DNA from: Nocardiopsis_B mangrovi
GTDB lineage: Bacteria; Actinomycetota; Actinomycetes; Streptosporangiales; Streptosporangiaceae
Direction: 5' to 3'
NCBI RefSeq assembly: GCF_042653925.1
Contig: NZ_JBHSFQ010000017.1
Location: 62,001-126,000, forward strand
Length of the DNA: 64,000 nt
Position numbers and translations under genes: made by a program. Each line of letters begins with the position of its first letter. Position 1 is the first letter of the stretch. Positions 51,613-61,948 of this stretch are shown here, one piece after another. Under the pieces are notes generated by a model. The model searched no databases and was not told the origin of the DNA. It saw only the letters and a list, made by a program, of their open reading frames with translations.

Positions 51613-52377
51613 TCAGCCGGCGATCTCGACCGGCGTGCCGATCGGCAGGTTCTCCGCCATCCAGGTGATGTCGTCGTTGGCGACGCGGATGCAGCCGTGG
51701 CTGACCTCGCGGCCCAGCGCGTCCTCGTCGTTGGTGCCGTGCACCGCGAGCTGGCCCGGTCCCCCGGCGAACGTCTCCAGCGTCTCGGAGAACCCGCTCA
51801 GCCCGAAGGCGTAGACGCCGTAGTCGCCATCGGGGTCCGGGGGCCGGAGCAGTTCGGTGAAGTAGTAGCGGCCGGGCGGGGTGGGCGTCTCGTTCTCCCC
51901 CGTGCCGATCTCGCCGCTGCGTACCTCCTCCTCTCCGTCGTGGACGGCGTAGGTGAACTCCGCCAGGTCGATCCGGACCTCCAGGGTGGTGGTGGACAGC
52001 TCCACCTCGTCGCTGCGCACCCAGCCGGTGCTGCCGTTGGGCCGGACGGGCAGGAGCACCTCCAGCCACTCGCCTTCGTTGCGCTCGACGAGGAAGGCGC
52101 GGTCGACGCCGAAGTCGTTCGGGCTCTCCAGCGTCTCGACCACCTCGCCGCCGTCCGGCTCGGCGAAGACGTCGATGCCGGCGCCGACGACCGTGGCGAT
52201 CTCCGCGCCGGCCGCCTCCGCGGTGTCCCCGGCGTCCGCCGCCTCCGGCTCGCCCGCCTGCCCGCCGGCGGGCTCCGGCGAGCAGGCGGTGAGGACGGCG
52301 AGGAGGGCGATGGCGGACAGCGGCGGCAGCGCTCCGTGTGGGGCTCGGCGGCTGCCGGCGAGCATCGATCGGTGCAT
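51613..52377 (-). CDS. L,D-transpeptidase lipoprotein (YkuD)
   Basis: The 254-residue product has a lipobox LAVLTACS (Cys32), an acidic linker, an SH3-like domain (residues 60-125, GIDVFAEPDGGEVVETLESP, GWVRSDEVEL) and a C-terminal YkuD domain. The catalytic pattern is complete: AVHGTNDED (His213) and VSHGCIRV (His227, Cys229). Such enzymes make 3-3 cross-links in peptidoglycan or attach proteins to it; this one would act outside the cell, anchored to the membrane. The ATG at 52377 has a weak site, and an ATG four codons later is possible. It is divergent from the CseB/CseC-like genes, which respond to envelope stress in relatives, so co-regulation is plausible. Confidence 0.92.
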   Translation of the reverse strand: MHRSMLAGSRRAPHGALPPLSAIALLAVLTACSPEPAGGQAGEPEAADAGDTAEAAGAEIATVVGAGIDVFAEPDGGEVVETLESPNDFGVDRAFLVERNEGEWLEVLLPVRPNGSTGWVRSDEVELSTTTLEVRIDLAEFTYAVHDGEEEVRSGEIGTGENETPTPPGRYYFTELLRPPDPDGDYGVYAFGLSGFSETLETFAGGPGQLAVHGTNDEDALGREVSHGCIRVANDDITWMAENLPIGTPVEIAG

Positions 52378-52517
52378 GGCGTTTCCATCCGGCGTGGTTT
52401 CGGCGGCCGGGCCGCGGCCCGCTGCCCGGCCGGCCCTGGGGGTCGGGTGTCCGGGCGGGAGTGCCCCGCCGGACGATCACGAAGAGTGGCCGACGGATGT
52501 GAAGGACCTGTGTGCCC

Positions 52518-52535
52518 GTTGTGTGGGTTGTGTGT
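52518..52535. promoter_or_regulatory. Direct repeat, possible response-regulator site
   Basis: GTTGTGTGG occurs twice in tandem (52518-52526 and 52527-52535 with a related final base), between the divergent transpeptidase and response regulator genes. OmpR-type regulators often bind direct repeats of about this period. This is a suggestion only. Confidence 0.3.
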
Positions 52536-52654
52536 GGACCTGTCCGCCCCCCTTTCCGGGGCGGTCCGGAGCCGCGCTCGGCGCGTACGATCGACCCCGC
52601 CCCGGGGGATTCCGGCGGCGCGCCGGCCGGACCGCGATCGAAAGGGAGACCCCG

Positions 52655-53342
<688 letters not shown>

Positions 53343-53362
<20 letters not shown>

Positions 53363-55502
53363 GCGCGGCGCGAAGGAGCGGGGCCGGGCCACGGCGGCCG
53401 GTGGCAGGGCGGCCCTCCGGCACAGCCTGCTCGCCCGCATGCTCGCCGGGTCGATCCTGGTCGCCGTCTGCTCCATCACGGCGACGGCGTGGGTGGCCGT
53501 CCAGGGAACCTCGGAATCCCTCAACGTCGAGCAGGGCGAGACCCTCGCCGTCGACACGCGCATCCACGACGCCCTCATGGGCTACGCCGCCACCCATCCC
53601 GAGTGGGACGGGGTACAGGACGCCGTCGACGAACTGGCCGCGGAGACCGACCGCCGGATCGCGCTGACCACCGAGAACCGGCGGCCGATCGCCGACTCCG
53701 CGGCGAGCGGGTCCGAGGCGGCGCCGGCCCTGCCGCCGCGGACGTCCTCGGTCGTGGACCCGCTGGCGGTGGACGTCACCTTCTCCTCCGACGCCGCCGA
53801 CCGGATCGACCCGCGGGCGGTCGGGCCCTTCGCCCTGGACGAGGCGGACCGGTCCGAGCTCGCGGGGATCGCCGAGAGGGCGGCGGACTGCCTGATGACG
53901 GACTTCGGCATCACGGCGGACGTGGCGACCGGGCCGAGCGGGCGACCCGTGGTCGACGCTCCGGACGCCGGCACCGACCCCTTGGCGTCGTCCGTTTGCG
54001 GGCTCGACGCGCTCGCCGAGCCCACCGCGAGCGAGCAGGAGGCGCTGACGGAGCTCAACGACCTCATCGCCGACTGCCTGGAGCCCCACGATCTGGAGGC
54101 GGTCTACCGCATCGACGCCGCCACGGGCGGCGGCGAAGTGGCCACCTCGGACCCGCGTCCCTTCCCCATGCCGGACGACGCGCAGGCCCCCGGAGACCTG
54201 CCGGGACCGGTGGAGGAGGAGGACGACCCCCGCGAGAACGCGCCCGCGCCCGATCCGTCGGCCGCGCCGGGGGATCCGGACACCGCGGTGCCCCCTGTCG
54301 AACCGCCGCAGGACGCCGTTCCTGATCCGTCGGCCGCTTCCTCCGCCCCGCCCCGGGAACCGGCCCCCGCGGTGGAACCCACGGCCGCACCCTCGACCGC
54401 CGCCCCGCCCCCGGTCCCGCCGGAGACCGACCCGCGCATAGCGGCGTGCGTCGACACGGCCCGGCGCGACCAGCTCGGCCCCTACGTGGCCCCGGCCGCC
54501 CTCCTGTTCATCGACGACCCCGATTCCGGCGCGGAGCCGGGCCTCGCCCTGTCACGCGAGGGCGTGCTCCGGGTCTCCGGCGTCGTGCTGCTGATCCTGG
54601 TCCTGACGGTAGTGGTGAGCGTCGTGCTCTCGACCCGCCTGGTCCGCCCGGTCCACGCCCTCACCGCGGCCGTCCAGCGGATGCGCGACGGCGACCGGGC
54701 GGCGCGGGTGGCGGTACGCGACTCCGGCGAGATCGGCCGCCTGGCCAGGGCGTTCAACGAGATGTCCGAGCACCTGGAACGGCTGGAGGAACAGCGCAAG
54801 GCGATGGTCAGCGACGTCTCGCACGAGCTGCGCACGCCGCTGAGCAACCTCCGCGGCTGGCTGGAGGCGGCCCAGGACGGCGTCGCCGAACTGGAACCCG
54901 AGCGGATGACGATGCTCATCAAGGAGACGCTGCTGCTCCAGCGGATCATCGACGACCTCCAAGAGCTGGCGCTCGCCGACGCCGGGAAGCTGCGGCTGAC
55001 CCCGGAGCCGGTGGACGTGCGCGACCTGGTCGAGCAGGTCGTCGCCAGCCACCGGCTGCGCGCGGAGTCGGCGGGGCTGCGGCTGGTGACCGACGCGGCG
55101 GACGTGCCCATGGTCGCCGACCGCGCACGGCTGCTCCAGGCGATCGGCAACCTGGTCGGCAACGCCCTGCGGCACACTCCCGCGCCGGGGACCGTCACCG
55201 TGCGGGCGCGCGGCGAGGGCCGCGACGCGGTCATCGAGGTCGCCGACACGGGCGTGGGGATCTCCCCCGAGGATTTGCCGCAGGTGTTCAGCCGCTTCTG
55301 GCGCGCGGAGAAGTCGCGCAACCGCCGCACGGGCGGCAGCGGGCTGGGGCTGGCGATCGTCCGCAACCTGACCGAACTCCACGGCGGAACGGCGGAGGCG
55401 GCGAGCACGGTGGGAGAGGGATCGGTGTTCACGCTGCGGCTGCCGCTGGAGGGTCCGCTCCGTGAGGACGAGGGAACGGGGACGGGACCGGGAGCCGCTT
55501 AG
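53343..55502 (+). CDS. Sensor histidine kinase with large Pro-rich sensor region, CseC/BaeS-like
   Basis: The 719-residue kinase has a first membrane helix at about 33-53, an extracytoplasmic region of some 350 residues, a second helix at 408-430, a HAMP segment (RLVRPVHALTAAVQRMRDGD), the dimerisation helix with His494 in DVSHELRTPLSNLRG, and the ATPase domain (LVGNALRHTP, VADTGVGISPEDLP, GGSGLGLAIV). The sensor part is twice the usual size: folded segments with four cysteines (ERAADCLM, SSVCGLD, ADCLEP, AACVDTA) flank a Pro/Asp/Ala-rich stretch of about 90 residues. The ATG at 53343 overlaps the response regulator by 20 bases. It should sense the cell envelope; the signal is unknown. Confidence 0.92.
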
Positions 55503-55619
55503 GGAGGGACTCGACGGCGAACGGGTCTCGGGAGCGACGGCCTCCCGCCGTCCCGCCGAGGACCCGCCGGGCCCCTTCGACACCGTCGTCCGGAACCGAC
55601 CGAGGAGGCCGCCCGGCCG

Positions 55620-56279
55620 TCAGGCGAACAGGTCCGGGCGGTAGTGGCGGGCCCAGGCGAGGAGGGGGTTGGAGAGGTCGGGCTCGCCCGCTGCGGAGAA
55701 GGAGACCGCCACCGGGACGAGGCCGGTGGCCGGGTCGCGGGGCTGGGCGTCCAGGGTACGGCGCAGGGCCGCGGGCGCGGACGGCGGGACGACCCGCTCG
55801 CCCCAGCCGATCAGCCCGTGGGAGCGGATCACCGCGGGCCCGACCCGGATGCCGCCCGCCACGATGGGCCGGCCCATGACGGTGCGCGGCCCCTGCCGGT
55901 CCAGGACCGTGCCCACCGTGGTGACGTCCTGCCAGCGCATCCGCACCTCGAACCCCTGGTGGTCGCGCAGTTCCACCCCGGTCGGGGAGGCGGTCACCAC
56001 GGTCCCGGTGAGCATCCGGTGCACCTTGCGGCCCAGGTACACGGTCGCGACGGCGGCGGCGACCAGCCCGCTGGCGGCGCCGGCGGCGGTCCCGGTCCCC
56101 TCGGCGAGGGTCTCGAACAGGATCGAGGCGAGCAGCAGGACCACGACGAAGAGCATGCCCACCATCGCGGCCCAGGGCAGCAGGTAGCGCAGGTAGGCGG
56201 CGGGATCAGCGGACGGCGTGAAGACGGCCGCATCGGGGTCGCCCGCGCCGGGCCGGTCACCAGGGGAGGTATCGGACAT
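55620..56279 (-). CDS. Two-helix membrane protein with PH-like domain
   Basis: The 219-residue product has an N-terminal acidic tail, two adjacent membrane helices (WAAMVGMLFVVVLLLASILF and GAASGLVAAAVATVYLG) and a C-terminal beta-rich domain (VVTASPTGVELRDHQGFEVR, WQDVTTVGTVLDRQGPRTVM), as in bacterial PH-domain membrane proteins. No function is known. I chose the ATG at 56279; a GTG nine codons upstream is also possible, and neither has a good ribosome site. It is convergent with the histidine kinase gene. Confidence 0.65.
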   Translation of the reverse strand: MSDTSPGDRPGAGDPDAAVFTPSADPAAYLRYLLPWAAMVGMLFVVVLLLASILFETLAEGTGTAAGAASGLVAAAVATVYLGRKVHRMLTGTVVTASPTGVELRDHQGFEVRMRWQDVTTVGTVLDRQGPRTVMGRPIVAGGIRVGPAVIRSHGLIGWGERVVPPSAPAALRRTLDAQPRDPATGLVPVAVSFSAAGEPDLSNPLLAWARHYRPDLFA

Positions 56280-56409
56280 GGGGGCAGGATAATCGCGCGG
56301 GATCACCGGGGCGTCGTGTTCGCCCCCTTCTCCCCGCGTCGTCGCCCCGTCTTCGCGCGGCGCTTCCCGCGTGTGCCGGTCCGCGCGCCGGCCCTCCGGG
56401 CGGAGCGGG

Positions 56410-56814
56410 TCAGACGTTGCCCATGATCCGGGTGACGGTGATCTCGATGACGACGCGCTCGGGGTTGGCGCGGGGCTCCTTGTACCGCTCCGCGTAACGG
56501 CGCTCGGCGTCGGCGACCTCGGCCGGTTCGTCGCGGACCACCGCGTGCCCCTGGAGGGTGGACCAGCGGCGCCCGTCGACCTGGCACACCGCGACCTCCG
56601 CGCCCTTCCTCGCCAGCCGCGCCTTGCGCGAGCCCGCGGAGGTGATCACCCGGGCGATTCCGGCGTCGGCGTCGAGGGTGACCCCCACCGGGACGACGTG
56701 CGGCGTCCCGTCGGGCCGGACCGTGGAGAGGGTGGCGACGCGGCGCTCCCGCCAGAACTCGGCGAACCCCTCGCCGCGGGCGGCGACGACGGCGGCGTGC
56801 TGTGTGGTGTCCAT
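56410..56814 (-). CDS. PPOX-class (F420/flavin-binding) oxidoreductase
   Basis: The 134-residue protein has the split-barrel fold of pyridoxamine-phosphate-oxidase-like enzymes. FWRERRVATLSTVRPDGTPH and VVPVGVTLDADAGIARVITS are the family signature, SRKARLARKGAEVAVCQVDG the second block. In actinomycetes this small form usually binds F420 or FMN and reduces unknown substrates. The start at 56814 (ATG) lacks a clear ribosome site; a longer frame upstream is unlikely. It lies alone, divergent from the membrane protein gene at 57012. Confidence 0.85.
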   Translation of the reverse strand: MDTTQHAAVVAARGEGFAEFWRERRVATLSTVRPDGTPHVVPVGVTLDADAGIARVITSAGSRKARLARKGAEVAVCQVDGRRWSTLQGHAVVRDEPAEVADAERRYAERYKEPRANPERVVIEITVTRIMGNV

Positions 56815-57011
56815 TGTGCCAACCGTAGCGCCGAACGGGCGGGACACCGCGCCGCGCCTCCGCGGGGCGCAGCGTTTGTCACCGCTGTGAGCTGCGCGAA
56901 CGGCGCCGGGTGTGAGATCCGCGCTTGACAACCCGCCCCGGGTTCGCGAATGCTCGCGGGTCACGTGCGGAGGACCCGTGCGGTCACCGCTTCCTTCGAA
57001 AGGTCTCCCCC

Positions 57012-57710
57012 GTGAACGAATTCCTGCTCGTCTTGACCGGCGCGGCGATCAGCCTGGTGAGCAGCGTGACGGTCACCTGGCTCCAGGCGCGACACCTGCG
57101 CAGGGGCGAACTGCGCGTCGCCGCGCGCGACTCCACCCGGCAGCTAACCGGGCTCTTCATCGCGGAACGCGACCTCCAGGGCGGCGGTCCGAGCCCCGCT
57201 CTGGCGGAGGCGGAGATGATGGCGGTGGCGATCGCCGACCGGCGTACCCGCGACCGCATGCGCGCCCTCATCCGGCTGCTCCGCGAGGCGGGGCTGCCGG
57301 AGCTGCAGGAGCTGAGCGGCACGAAGGCGGAGCCGGCGCGGCGGATCCTGTGCGACCACGCCCTGGAGGTCCTCGGGGCGCACTTCCGCGGAGAGCGGCT
57401 GCCCGCGCTGCCGCCGCAGGTACAGAAGATGCTGGACGTCGAGGACGAGGCGCTGAACATCCACGCGGGCGGGGCGCCCAAGAAGACGGCCCCCGCGGCC
57501 CCCGCGGTGCCCGCTGCGGCCGCACCCGCGGCCGAGTCCGAGGTCGAATCGACGCCCGTCCGGGCGCGGCCGGGCGGGCGGCGCAAGACGCGCGCCGCCC
57601 AGGAGGGCGGCGGAACGGCCAAGAGCGGCGGGAAGTCCGCGAAGTCCAAGGACGCCACCGCCACCGACGAGGACGGCGACGAGGTCGACAGCGCCTTCTG
57701 GAACGACTGA
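57012..57710 (+). CDS. Single-pass membrane protein with helical domain and basic tail
   Basis: The 232-residue protein begins with one membrane helix (FLLVLTGAAISLVSSVTVTW), followed by a helical cytoplasmic domain (RRGELRVAARDSTRQLTGLF, LAEAEMMAVAIADRRTRDRM) up to about residue 145 and a disordered Ala/Lys-rich tail with an acidic end (ATDEDGDEVDSAFWND). I do not recognise a family; the topology recalls small membrane-bound scaffold proteins. The GTG at 57012 follows GAAAGG by about eight bases. Two hairpins (57730-57766 and 57854-57890) separate it from the convergent protease gene. Confidence 0.65.
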   Translation: MNEFLLVLTGAAISLVSSVTVTWLQARHLRRGELRVAARDSTRQLTGLFIAERDLQGGGPSPALAEAEMMAVAIADRRTRDRMRALIRLLREAGLPELQELSGTKAEPARRILCDHALEVLGAHFRGERLPALPPQVQKMLDVEDEALNIHAGGAPKKTAPAAPAVPAAAAPAAESEVESTPVRARPGGRRKTRAAQEGGGTAKSGGKSAKSKDATATDEDGDEVDSAFWND

Positions 57711-57729
57711 GCGGCGAACCGCCATAGGC

Positions 57730-57766
57730 GACGGGGAGGTGGGGCGTCCGCCCCGCCTCCCGTCGT
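57730..57766 (+). terminator. Stem-loop after the membrane protein gene
   Basis: GACGGGGAGGTGGGGCG pairs with CGCCCCGCCTCCCGTC (one bulge, one wobble), 20 bases past the stop codon. Confidence 0.6.
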
Positions 57767-57853
57767 GGCGGGCCGCCGGCCACGACCCGCGGGGTGGGTG
57801 GCCGTCCGAGCACCGGCCCGGACGCCGCACCCCCGACCCCCGGGACAGTGCGA

Positions 57854-57890
57854 GGCCCCCGCGACCGCGCCGTGCGCGGCCGCGGGGGCC
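57854..57890 (-). terminator. Stem-loop after the protease gene
   Basis: GGCCCCCGCG (57854-57863) pairs with CGCGGGGGCC (57881-57890), about 60 bases beyond the stop of the leftward protease gene. It can also serve the rightward transcript. Confidence 0.6.
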
Positions 57891-57950
57891 CTTGCCGTGC
57901 GGACCCGCGGCCAGGGGATACGCCGCGGGGGCCCGCTCAGGGCGGGGAGG

Positions 57951-59078
57951 TCAGCCCCGGGTGAGGGTCAGGCCCCACTGGCTGAGGATCGGGTTGACGG
58001 GCTGGTAGAAGGTCGTGCCACCGGTGCGGCAGTTGCCGGAGCCGCCGGACGTCACGCCCTGGGCCTGGCTGCCGCTGACCCAGGAGCCGCCGGAGTCGCC
58101 GGGCTCGGCGCACACGTTGGTGCGGGTGAGGCCGGTGACGGTGCCCTGCGGGTAGGTCACGGTGGCGTTCTTGGACTGGATGCTGCCGCAGTGCCAGCCG
58201 GTGGTGGAGCCGGAGCGGCAGATGGAGGCGCCGGTGGCGGCCTCGGTGGAGCCGGTGACGGTGACGGTGCCACCGGAGTAGTTGTTCACGTAGGGGGTGG
58301 AGGTCCAGTTGGTGACGTTGCCCACCCAGCCCATGTCACGGCCCGGGAAGATCGAGCCGCGCACCGTGCCGCGACCGTCGGAGGAGGCGACCGAGGCCCC
58401 GACCGAGCCGCAGTGGCCGGCCGTCACGAACCCGCCGCTGACGGCGAAGCCGATCGAACAGCGGCTGCTGCTGTTGATCGTGTAGGCGTTGCCGCCGATG
58501 ATCTGGGCGAAGGTCTCGGGCGCGTCGGCGCTCTCCTCGACCGTCACCGCGGAGGCGTCGACACCGGTGTCGGCGACGAGCTCTTCGGCGGAGGCCGTGG
58601 CGCCCTCGGCGACCGTGATCACGACGCTGTCGTCGGCGAGGTCGACGTACCAGCCGTGGACGCCCTCGCCGTAGGCGGGAGCGCTGTCGTCGAGGGTGGC
58701 GACGATGTCGTCGAGCGTGGCCTCGCCGTGGTCGACGACCCGGGCCTCGGCCCCGGCCGCGCGCACGGTGTCGACCGCGGAGGCGTCGGTGACCGAAACG
58801 GTGAGCTCGCTGGTGGCGGTGTCGAAGACCGCACCGCCGAAGGCGCTGCCGAGGGCTTCGGTGAGCTCGGCCTCGGTGGCCAGGGCCTCGTCTTGAGCGG
58901 TGAGCAGTTCGGTGGCCTCGGCCGTGGTGAGGCCGAGGTCGCGCTCCATGGCCGCGAGTTGGGCGGGGGAGCTGACGTCGGGGGCGGTTTCGGCCGACGC
59001 GGTGGTCGCAGCGCTCACGACCAGACCGGAACCGAGGAGGAGGGCGCCCATCGTTCTGATGTAGGGGGACTTTCGCAC
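57951..59078 (-). CDS. Secreted alpha-lytic-type serine protease (S1E), NAPase-like
   Basis: The 375-residue preproenzyme has a signal peptide (about residues 1-29), an alpha-lytic pro region (30-190, acting as folding catalyst) and a mature protease starting at AQIIGGNAYTINSSSRCSIG. The catalytic triad is complete: His221 in TAGHC, Asp248 in FPGRDMGW and Ser329 in EPGDSGGSW. SICRSGSTTGWHCGSIQ and QGVTSGGSGNCRTGGTTFYQ are nearly those of the Nocardiopsis acid-stable proteases. Three disulfides are likely. The GTG at 59078 is supported by AAGGAG eight bases upstream; the frame is open further upstream without a ribosome site. The enzyme probably degrades extracellular proteins. Confidence 0.96.
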   Translation of the reverse strand: MRKSPYIRTMGALLLGSGLVVSAATTASAETAPDVSSPAQLAAMERDLGLTTAEATELLTAQDEALATEAELTEALGSAFGGAVFDTATSELTVSVTDASAVDTVRAAGAEARVVDHGEATLDDIVATLDDSAPAYGEGVHGWYVDLADDSVVITVAEGATASAEELVADTGVDASAVTVEESADAPETFAQIIGGNAYTINSSSRCSIGFAVSGGFVTAGHCGSVGASVASSDGRGTVRGSIFPGRDMGWVGNVTNWTSTPYVNNYSGGTVTVTGSTEAATGASICRSGSTTGWHCGSIQSKNATVTYPQGTVTGLTRTNVCAEPGDSGGSWVSGSQAQGVTSGGSGNCRTGGTTFYQPVNPILSQWGLTLTRG

Positions 59079-59703
59079 GTGCCTGACTCCTTGAGCGGGG
59101 GATTGGAACAAGGGGGACAGCAGTGTCGAGACGAGTCTCGAAGAGACCTCCGACGGAGCGCGGGCCTGGTGGGCCCCTTCTCCGCCGTTGCCCACCGAAC
59201 CTTCAGTGAACGATTCGAAACCATAAGTGAAGACCACCCATCGCGACAGACCCGGTACGCAACGAAAAAGCGGGACATGCCGCGAACCCGAGCCGCCGCC
59301 CGGGCGAGGGGCACCGCCCCAGGGGGCCGATCTCAGCGCCTCCTACATCGCGTTTCATCAAGGCGAAATCATCAGCGGAACTTTCACGATCATTGCCTTC
59401 GCTCTGACGCGTGGCCGGATGCGGCCATTTTTTCCACAGGCCGTGAGACCGTTCGGCCCGCTCGGCGCCCGGCGCGAGACACACGCGAACGTTTGACAGG
59501 TCCCGCTCAACACCGTGGGTACCGCGCTCACCCGCCGTAAGCGGTATAAGCGCCTCCGCCGCGCTCCGGCGCCCGTGGAGGGACGGCGGCACCGGCACCC
59601 GCCGCAGGTCGGGCATGCCGCCATGATGCGCGCGTCCACGCATCTTCCGGCTCTTCCCGGAAATACTCCCCGTGATGGCATTCCGACCGAAGGAGGGACC
59701 ATC
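59079..59703. other. Divergent non-coding region of 625 bases
   Basis: This is the longest stretch here without a gene. Both ends carry promoters, for the protease and for the GlsB-like gene. The middle (59195-59520) has a lower GC content and an 89-codon open frame (59227-59496) without ribosome site or recognisable domain, which I do not call. CGAACGTTTGACAGG near 59487 is only half a LexA-like site. Confidence 0.45.
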
Positions 59704-59982
59704 ATGGAGATCACCGGCATCATCAGCGCGATCGTGATCGGCCTGATCATCGGTGCCGTCGCCCGCCTCATCGTGCCCGGCCGGCAGGACCTGCCGATCT
59801 GGCTGACCATCGTCGTGGGCGTCGTCGCGGCCTTCATCGGCACGGCGATCGCCGGGTTCGCCGGGTACGCCACCACCCCGGGCATCGACTGGTGGGAGCT
59901 GATCACCCAGGTGGTACTGGCCGTGATCGGTGTCTACCTCGTCGCCGGCCTGCGGAGCGGACGCGGGCGCGCCTCCGCCTGA
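59704..59982 (+). CDS. GlsB/YeaQ/YmgE-family membrane protein
   Basis: The 92-residue protein has three membrane helices, with IISAIVIGLIIGAVARLIVP at the start, the signature of the GlsB/YeaQ/YmgE (transglycosylase-associated) family. Members are stress-induced small membrane proteins; in Enterococcus GlsB belongs to a general stress operon. It is likely induced by envelope or osmotic stress here. The ATG at 59704 has GAAGGAGGGA about six bases upstream. Confidence 0.9.
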   Translation: MEITGIISAIVIGLIIGAVARLIVPGRQDLPIWLTIVVGVVAAFIGTAIAGFAGYATTPGIDWWELITQVVLAVIGVYLVAGLRSGRGRASA

Positions 59983-60277
59983 CCGCGTCCGCGACAAGGT
60001 TGCGGGGGCGGGGCGTCTCGATACGTCCTGCCCCTTATTCCCCTCAGGTGGAATCCGTACGCAATTGGCCGGGGATTTTCCGGTCACAGGAACATGAATT
60101 CGGGCATCCCTCACGCGCGTTTCTTGTCCGGATCTCGTAGGATCTCCTACACCACGGCGGCCTCCCCCACCCCGTTGATCCTCGACGCCCCCTGCCTTGT
60201 GACGCGCTGCGTGCGAGCGCCGGCGTCCATCCGGGGTCCCCACCGCTCCCCGCCCTACTCGCCGAGAAGATGCGCCT

Positions 60278-61606
60278 ATGCCCGAAGACGCCGCCGAACC
60301 CACGTCCGAGGACGTCGAATCCGGCGCACAGCCGTCCGGCACCCGGAACGCCGACACCGGAACCCCGGGAACCGAGCCCGCCACCCCCCGCCCCCGCCGC
60401 CGCTGGCCGCGCGCCGCCGCGTGGACCGCCGGAATCCTCGCCGTGGCCCTCGTCGTCGCCACCGGGACCGCCTACGCCTACTACCGCTCGCTGCGGGGCA
60501 ACATGGTCCGGCACGACCTCGGCGCCACACTCGACGAAGCGGACCGCCCGCCCAAGATCGGCGACGACGTCAACATCCTCTTCATCGGGTCCGACGGGCG
60601 CGAGGGGGACAACTCCGACTACGGGGGCCGCGACTTCGTCGGCGAGCGCTCCGATTCGCTCATGCTCGCGCACATCTCCCCCGACAGCCGCGTCACCGTC
60701 GTCAACTTCCCCCGCGACTCCCTGGTCCAGCTCCCCGACTGCGACCCCTATGGCGAGACCGAGGGAACGGGCGGCTACTACGGGATGATCAACTCCGCGC
60801 TCTTCCACGGCGGCCCGCCCTGCGTCGTCAAGACCATCGAGTCGCTCACCGACGTCCGCATCGACCACTTCGCCCACCTCAGCTTCGTCGGATTCCGCGA
60901 CATGGTCGACGCGATCGGCGGGGTGGACATGTGCATCCCCGAGCCGATGGAGGACGAACGCGCCCAGCTCGACCTCGACGCCGGCGACCAGCGCCTGAAC
61001 GGCGAGGAGGCCCTCGGCTTCGTCCGGGCCCGCTACGAGATCGGCGACGGCGGCGACATCGGCCGCATCGACCGTCAGCAGATGTTCCTCGGCGCACTGG
61101 CCGACCAGGTCACCAGCAGCGACGTGCTCACGAGCCCGGCCAAGCTGAACGGCCTGCTGGAGGCCATCTCCCGGCACACCGCGACCGACGAGGACCTCCA
61201 GCTCAGCCGGATGGTCTCGATCGGCACCACCCTCGCCGACGCGCAGCTGTCCGACATCGCCTTCTACACCGTGCCCTGGTACCAGGCCCCCATGGACCCC
61301 AACCGGGTCATCTGGGACGAGGAGAACGCGGCCCGGCTGTTCGAGGCCATCGCCGCCGACCGCCCCGTCGACGACCGGATCCTGGAGACCGGCGAACCGG
61401 AGGAGCCCGGCACCGAGGGCGCCGGCCCCTCGGCCTCGCCGAGCGAGGCCGCCCCGTCGCTGGAAGCCTCCCCCGGGTCCCCTCCCGAGCCCGACTCCGA
61501 CGAAGCCGCGGCAGAGGCAGAGGCCGACGGCACCGGCATCGAGGGCCGCGACGCCACCTCCAACCCGTGCGTCAACGGCCTCGGAGAAGGCACCGAGGAC
61601 ATGTGA
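60278..61606 (+). CDS. LytR-CpsA-Psr family cell-wall ligase
   Basis: The 442-residue protein has a disordered cytoplasmic start, one membrane helix (AAAWTAGILAVALVVATGTAYAYY, about 45-70) and an extracytoplasmic LCP domain. DDVNILFIGSDGREGDNSDY, GERSDSLMLAHISPDSRVTV and VVNFPRDSLVQLPDCD are the family blocks, with the arginines and aspartates that bind pyrophosphate, and GFVRARYEIGDGGDIGRIDR is the catalytic C-terminal block. LCP enzymes attach polymers such as teichoic acid or arabinogalactan to peptidoglycan. The C-terminal tail of 80 residues is Pro/Glu-rich, and two cysteines may form a disulfide (LPDCDPYG with PPCVVK). The ATG at 60278 has GAGAAG upstream. Confidence 0.93.
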   Translation: MPEDAAEPTSEDVESGAQPSGTRNADTGTPGTEPATPRPRRRWPRAAAWTAGILAVALVVATGTAYAYYRSLRGNMVRHDLGATLDEADRPPKIGDDVNILFIGSDGREGDNSDYGGRDFVGERSDSLMLAHISPDSRVTVVNFPRDSLVQLPDCDPYGETEGTGGYYGMINSALFHGGPPCVVKTIESLTDVRIDHFAHLSFVGFRDMVDAIGGVDMCIPEPMEDERAQLDLDAGDQRLNGEEALGFVRARYEIGDGGDIGRIDRQQMFLGALADQVTSSDVLTSPAKLNGLLEAISRHTATDEDLQLSRMVSIGTTLADAQLSDIAFYTVPWYQAPMDPNRVIWDEENAARLFEAIAADRPVDDRILETGEPEEPGTEGAGPSASPSEAAPSLEASPGSPPEPDSDEAAAEAEADGTGIEGRDATSNPCVNGLGEGTEDM

Positions 61607-61948
61607 CGGCCACCGGGCCCGCCCTTTCCCCGCATGCGGGCGGGCCCGCCCGCATCGGCCGCGCCTTGAGCGCGCTCCCGCAGGCTGGGCGGGAAGCCGC
61701 CGCCGGCGCCCCACAGGCTGAGCGGGAAGTAGCGAGCCGGAAACACCCGAGTCTCAGGATCATCTTTTTTCAGAAAATCCTCTGATCGGCCGAACCTTTT
61801 GCCGTCTTTCGCACGTCAGAATGGTTTGGGCGACCTTGTCCCCGGGCCCACCAATTGCGCCGCACCGGCCCCTCGCGCATGGAGCGAGGCGCGATCGACG
61901 GAACAGCCGGAACCGCGCCCCCCTCGACCGATGACCTGGAGGTCCCAC
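61607..61948. other. Intergenic region with palindrome and direct repeat
   Basis: The 342 bases after the LCP gene hold a 22-base perfect palindrome (61634-61655) acting as probable terminator, and a 16-base direct repeat CAGGCTGRGCGGGAAG at 61681-61696 and 61714-61729, 33 bases apart. The part near 61745-61830 is AT-rich and should carry the promoter of the next gene. Confidence 0.6.
61634..61655 (+). terminator. Perfect palindrome after the LCP gene
   Basis: Half-sites ATGCGGGCGGG and CCCGCCCGCAT adjoin without spacer, 28 bases past the stop codon. Confidence 0.6.

Noticed and set aside
59227..59496. An 89-codon ORF in the gap between the protease and GlsB-like genes
   Set aside because: There is no ribosome site, no recognisable motif, and the sequence lies where the divergent promoters should be.
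59480..59500. Second LexA box near CGAACGTTTGACAGG
   Set aside because: Only one half-site matches; the second half does not follow with the required N4 spacing.
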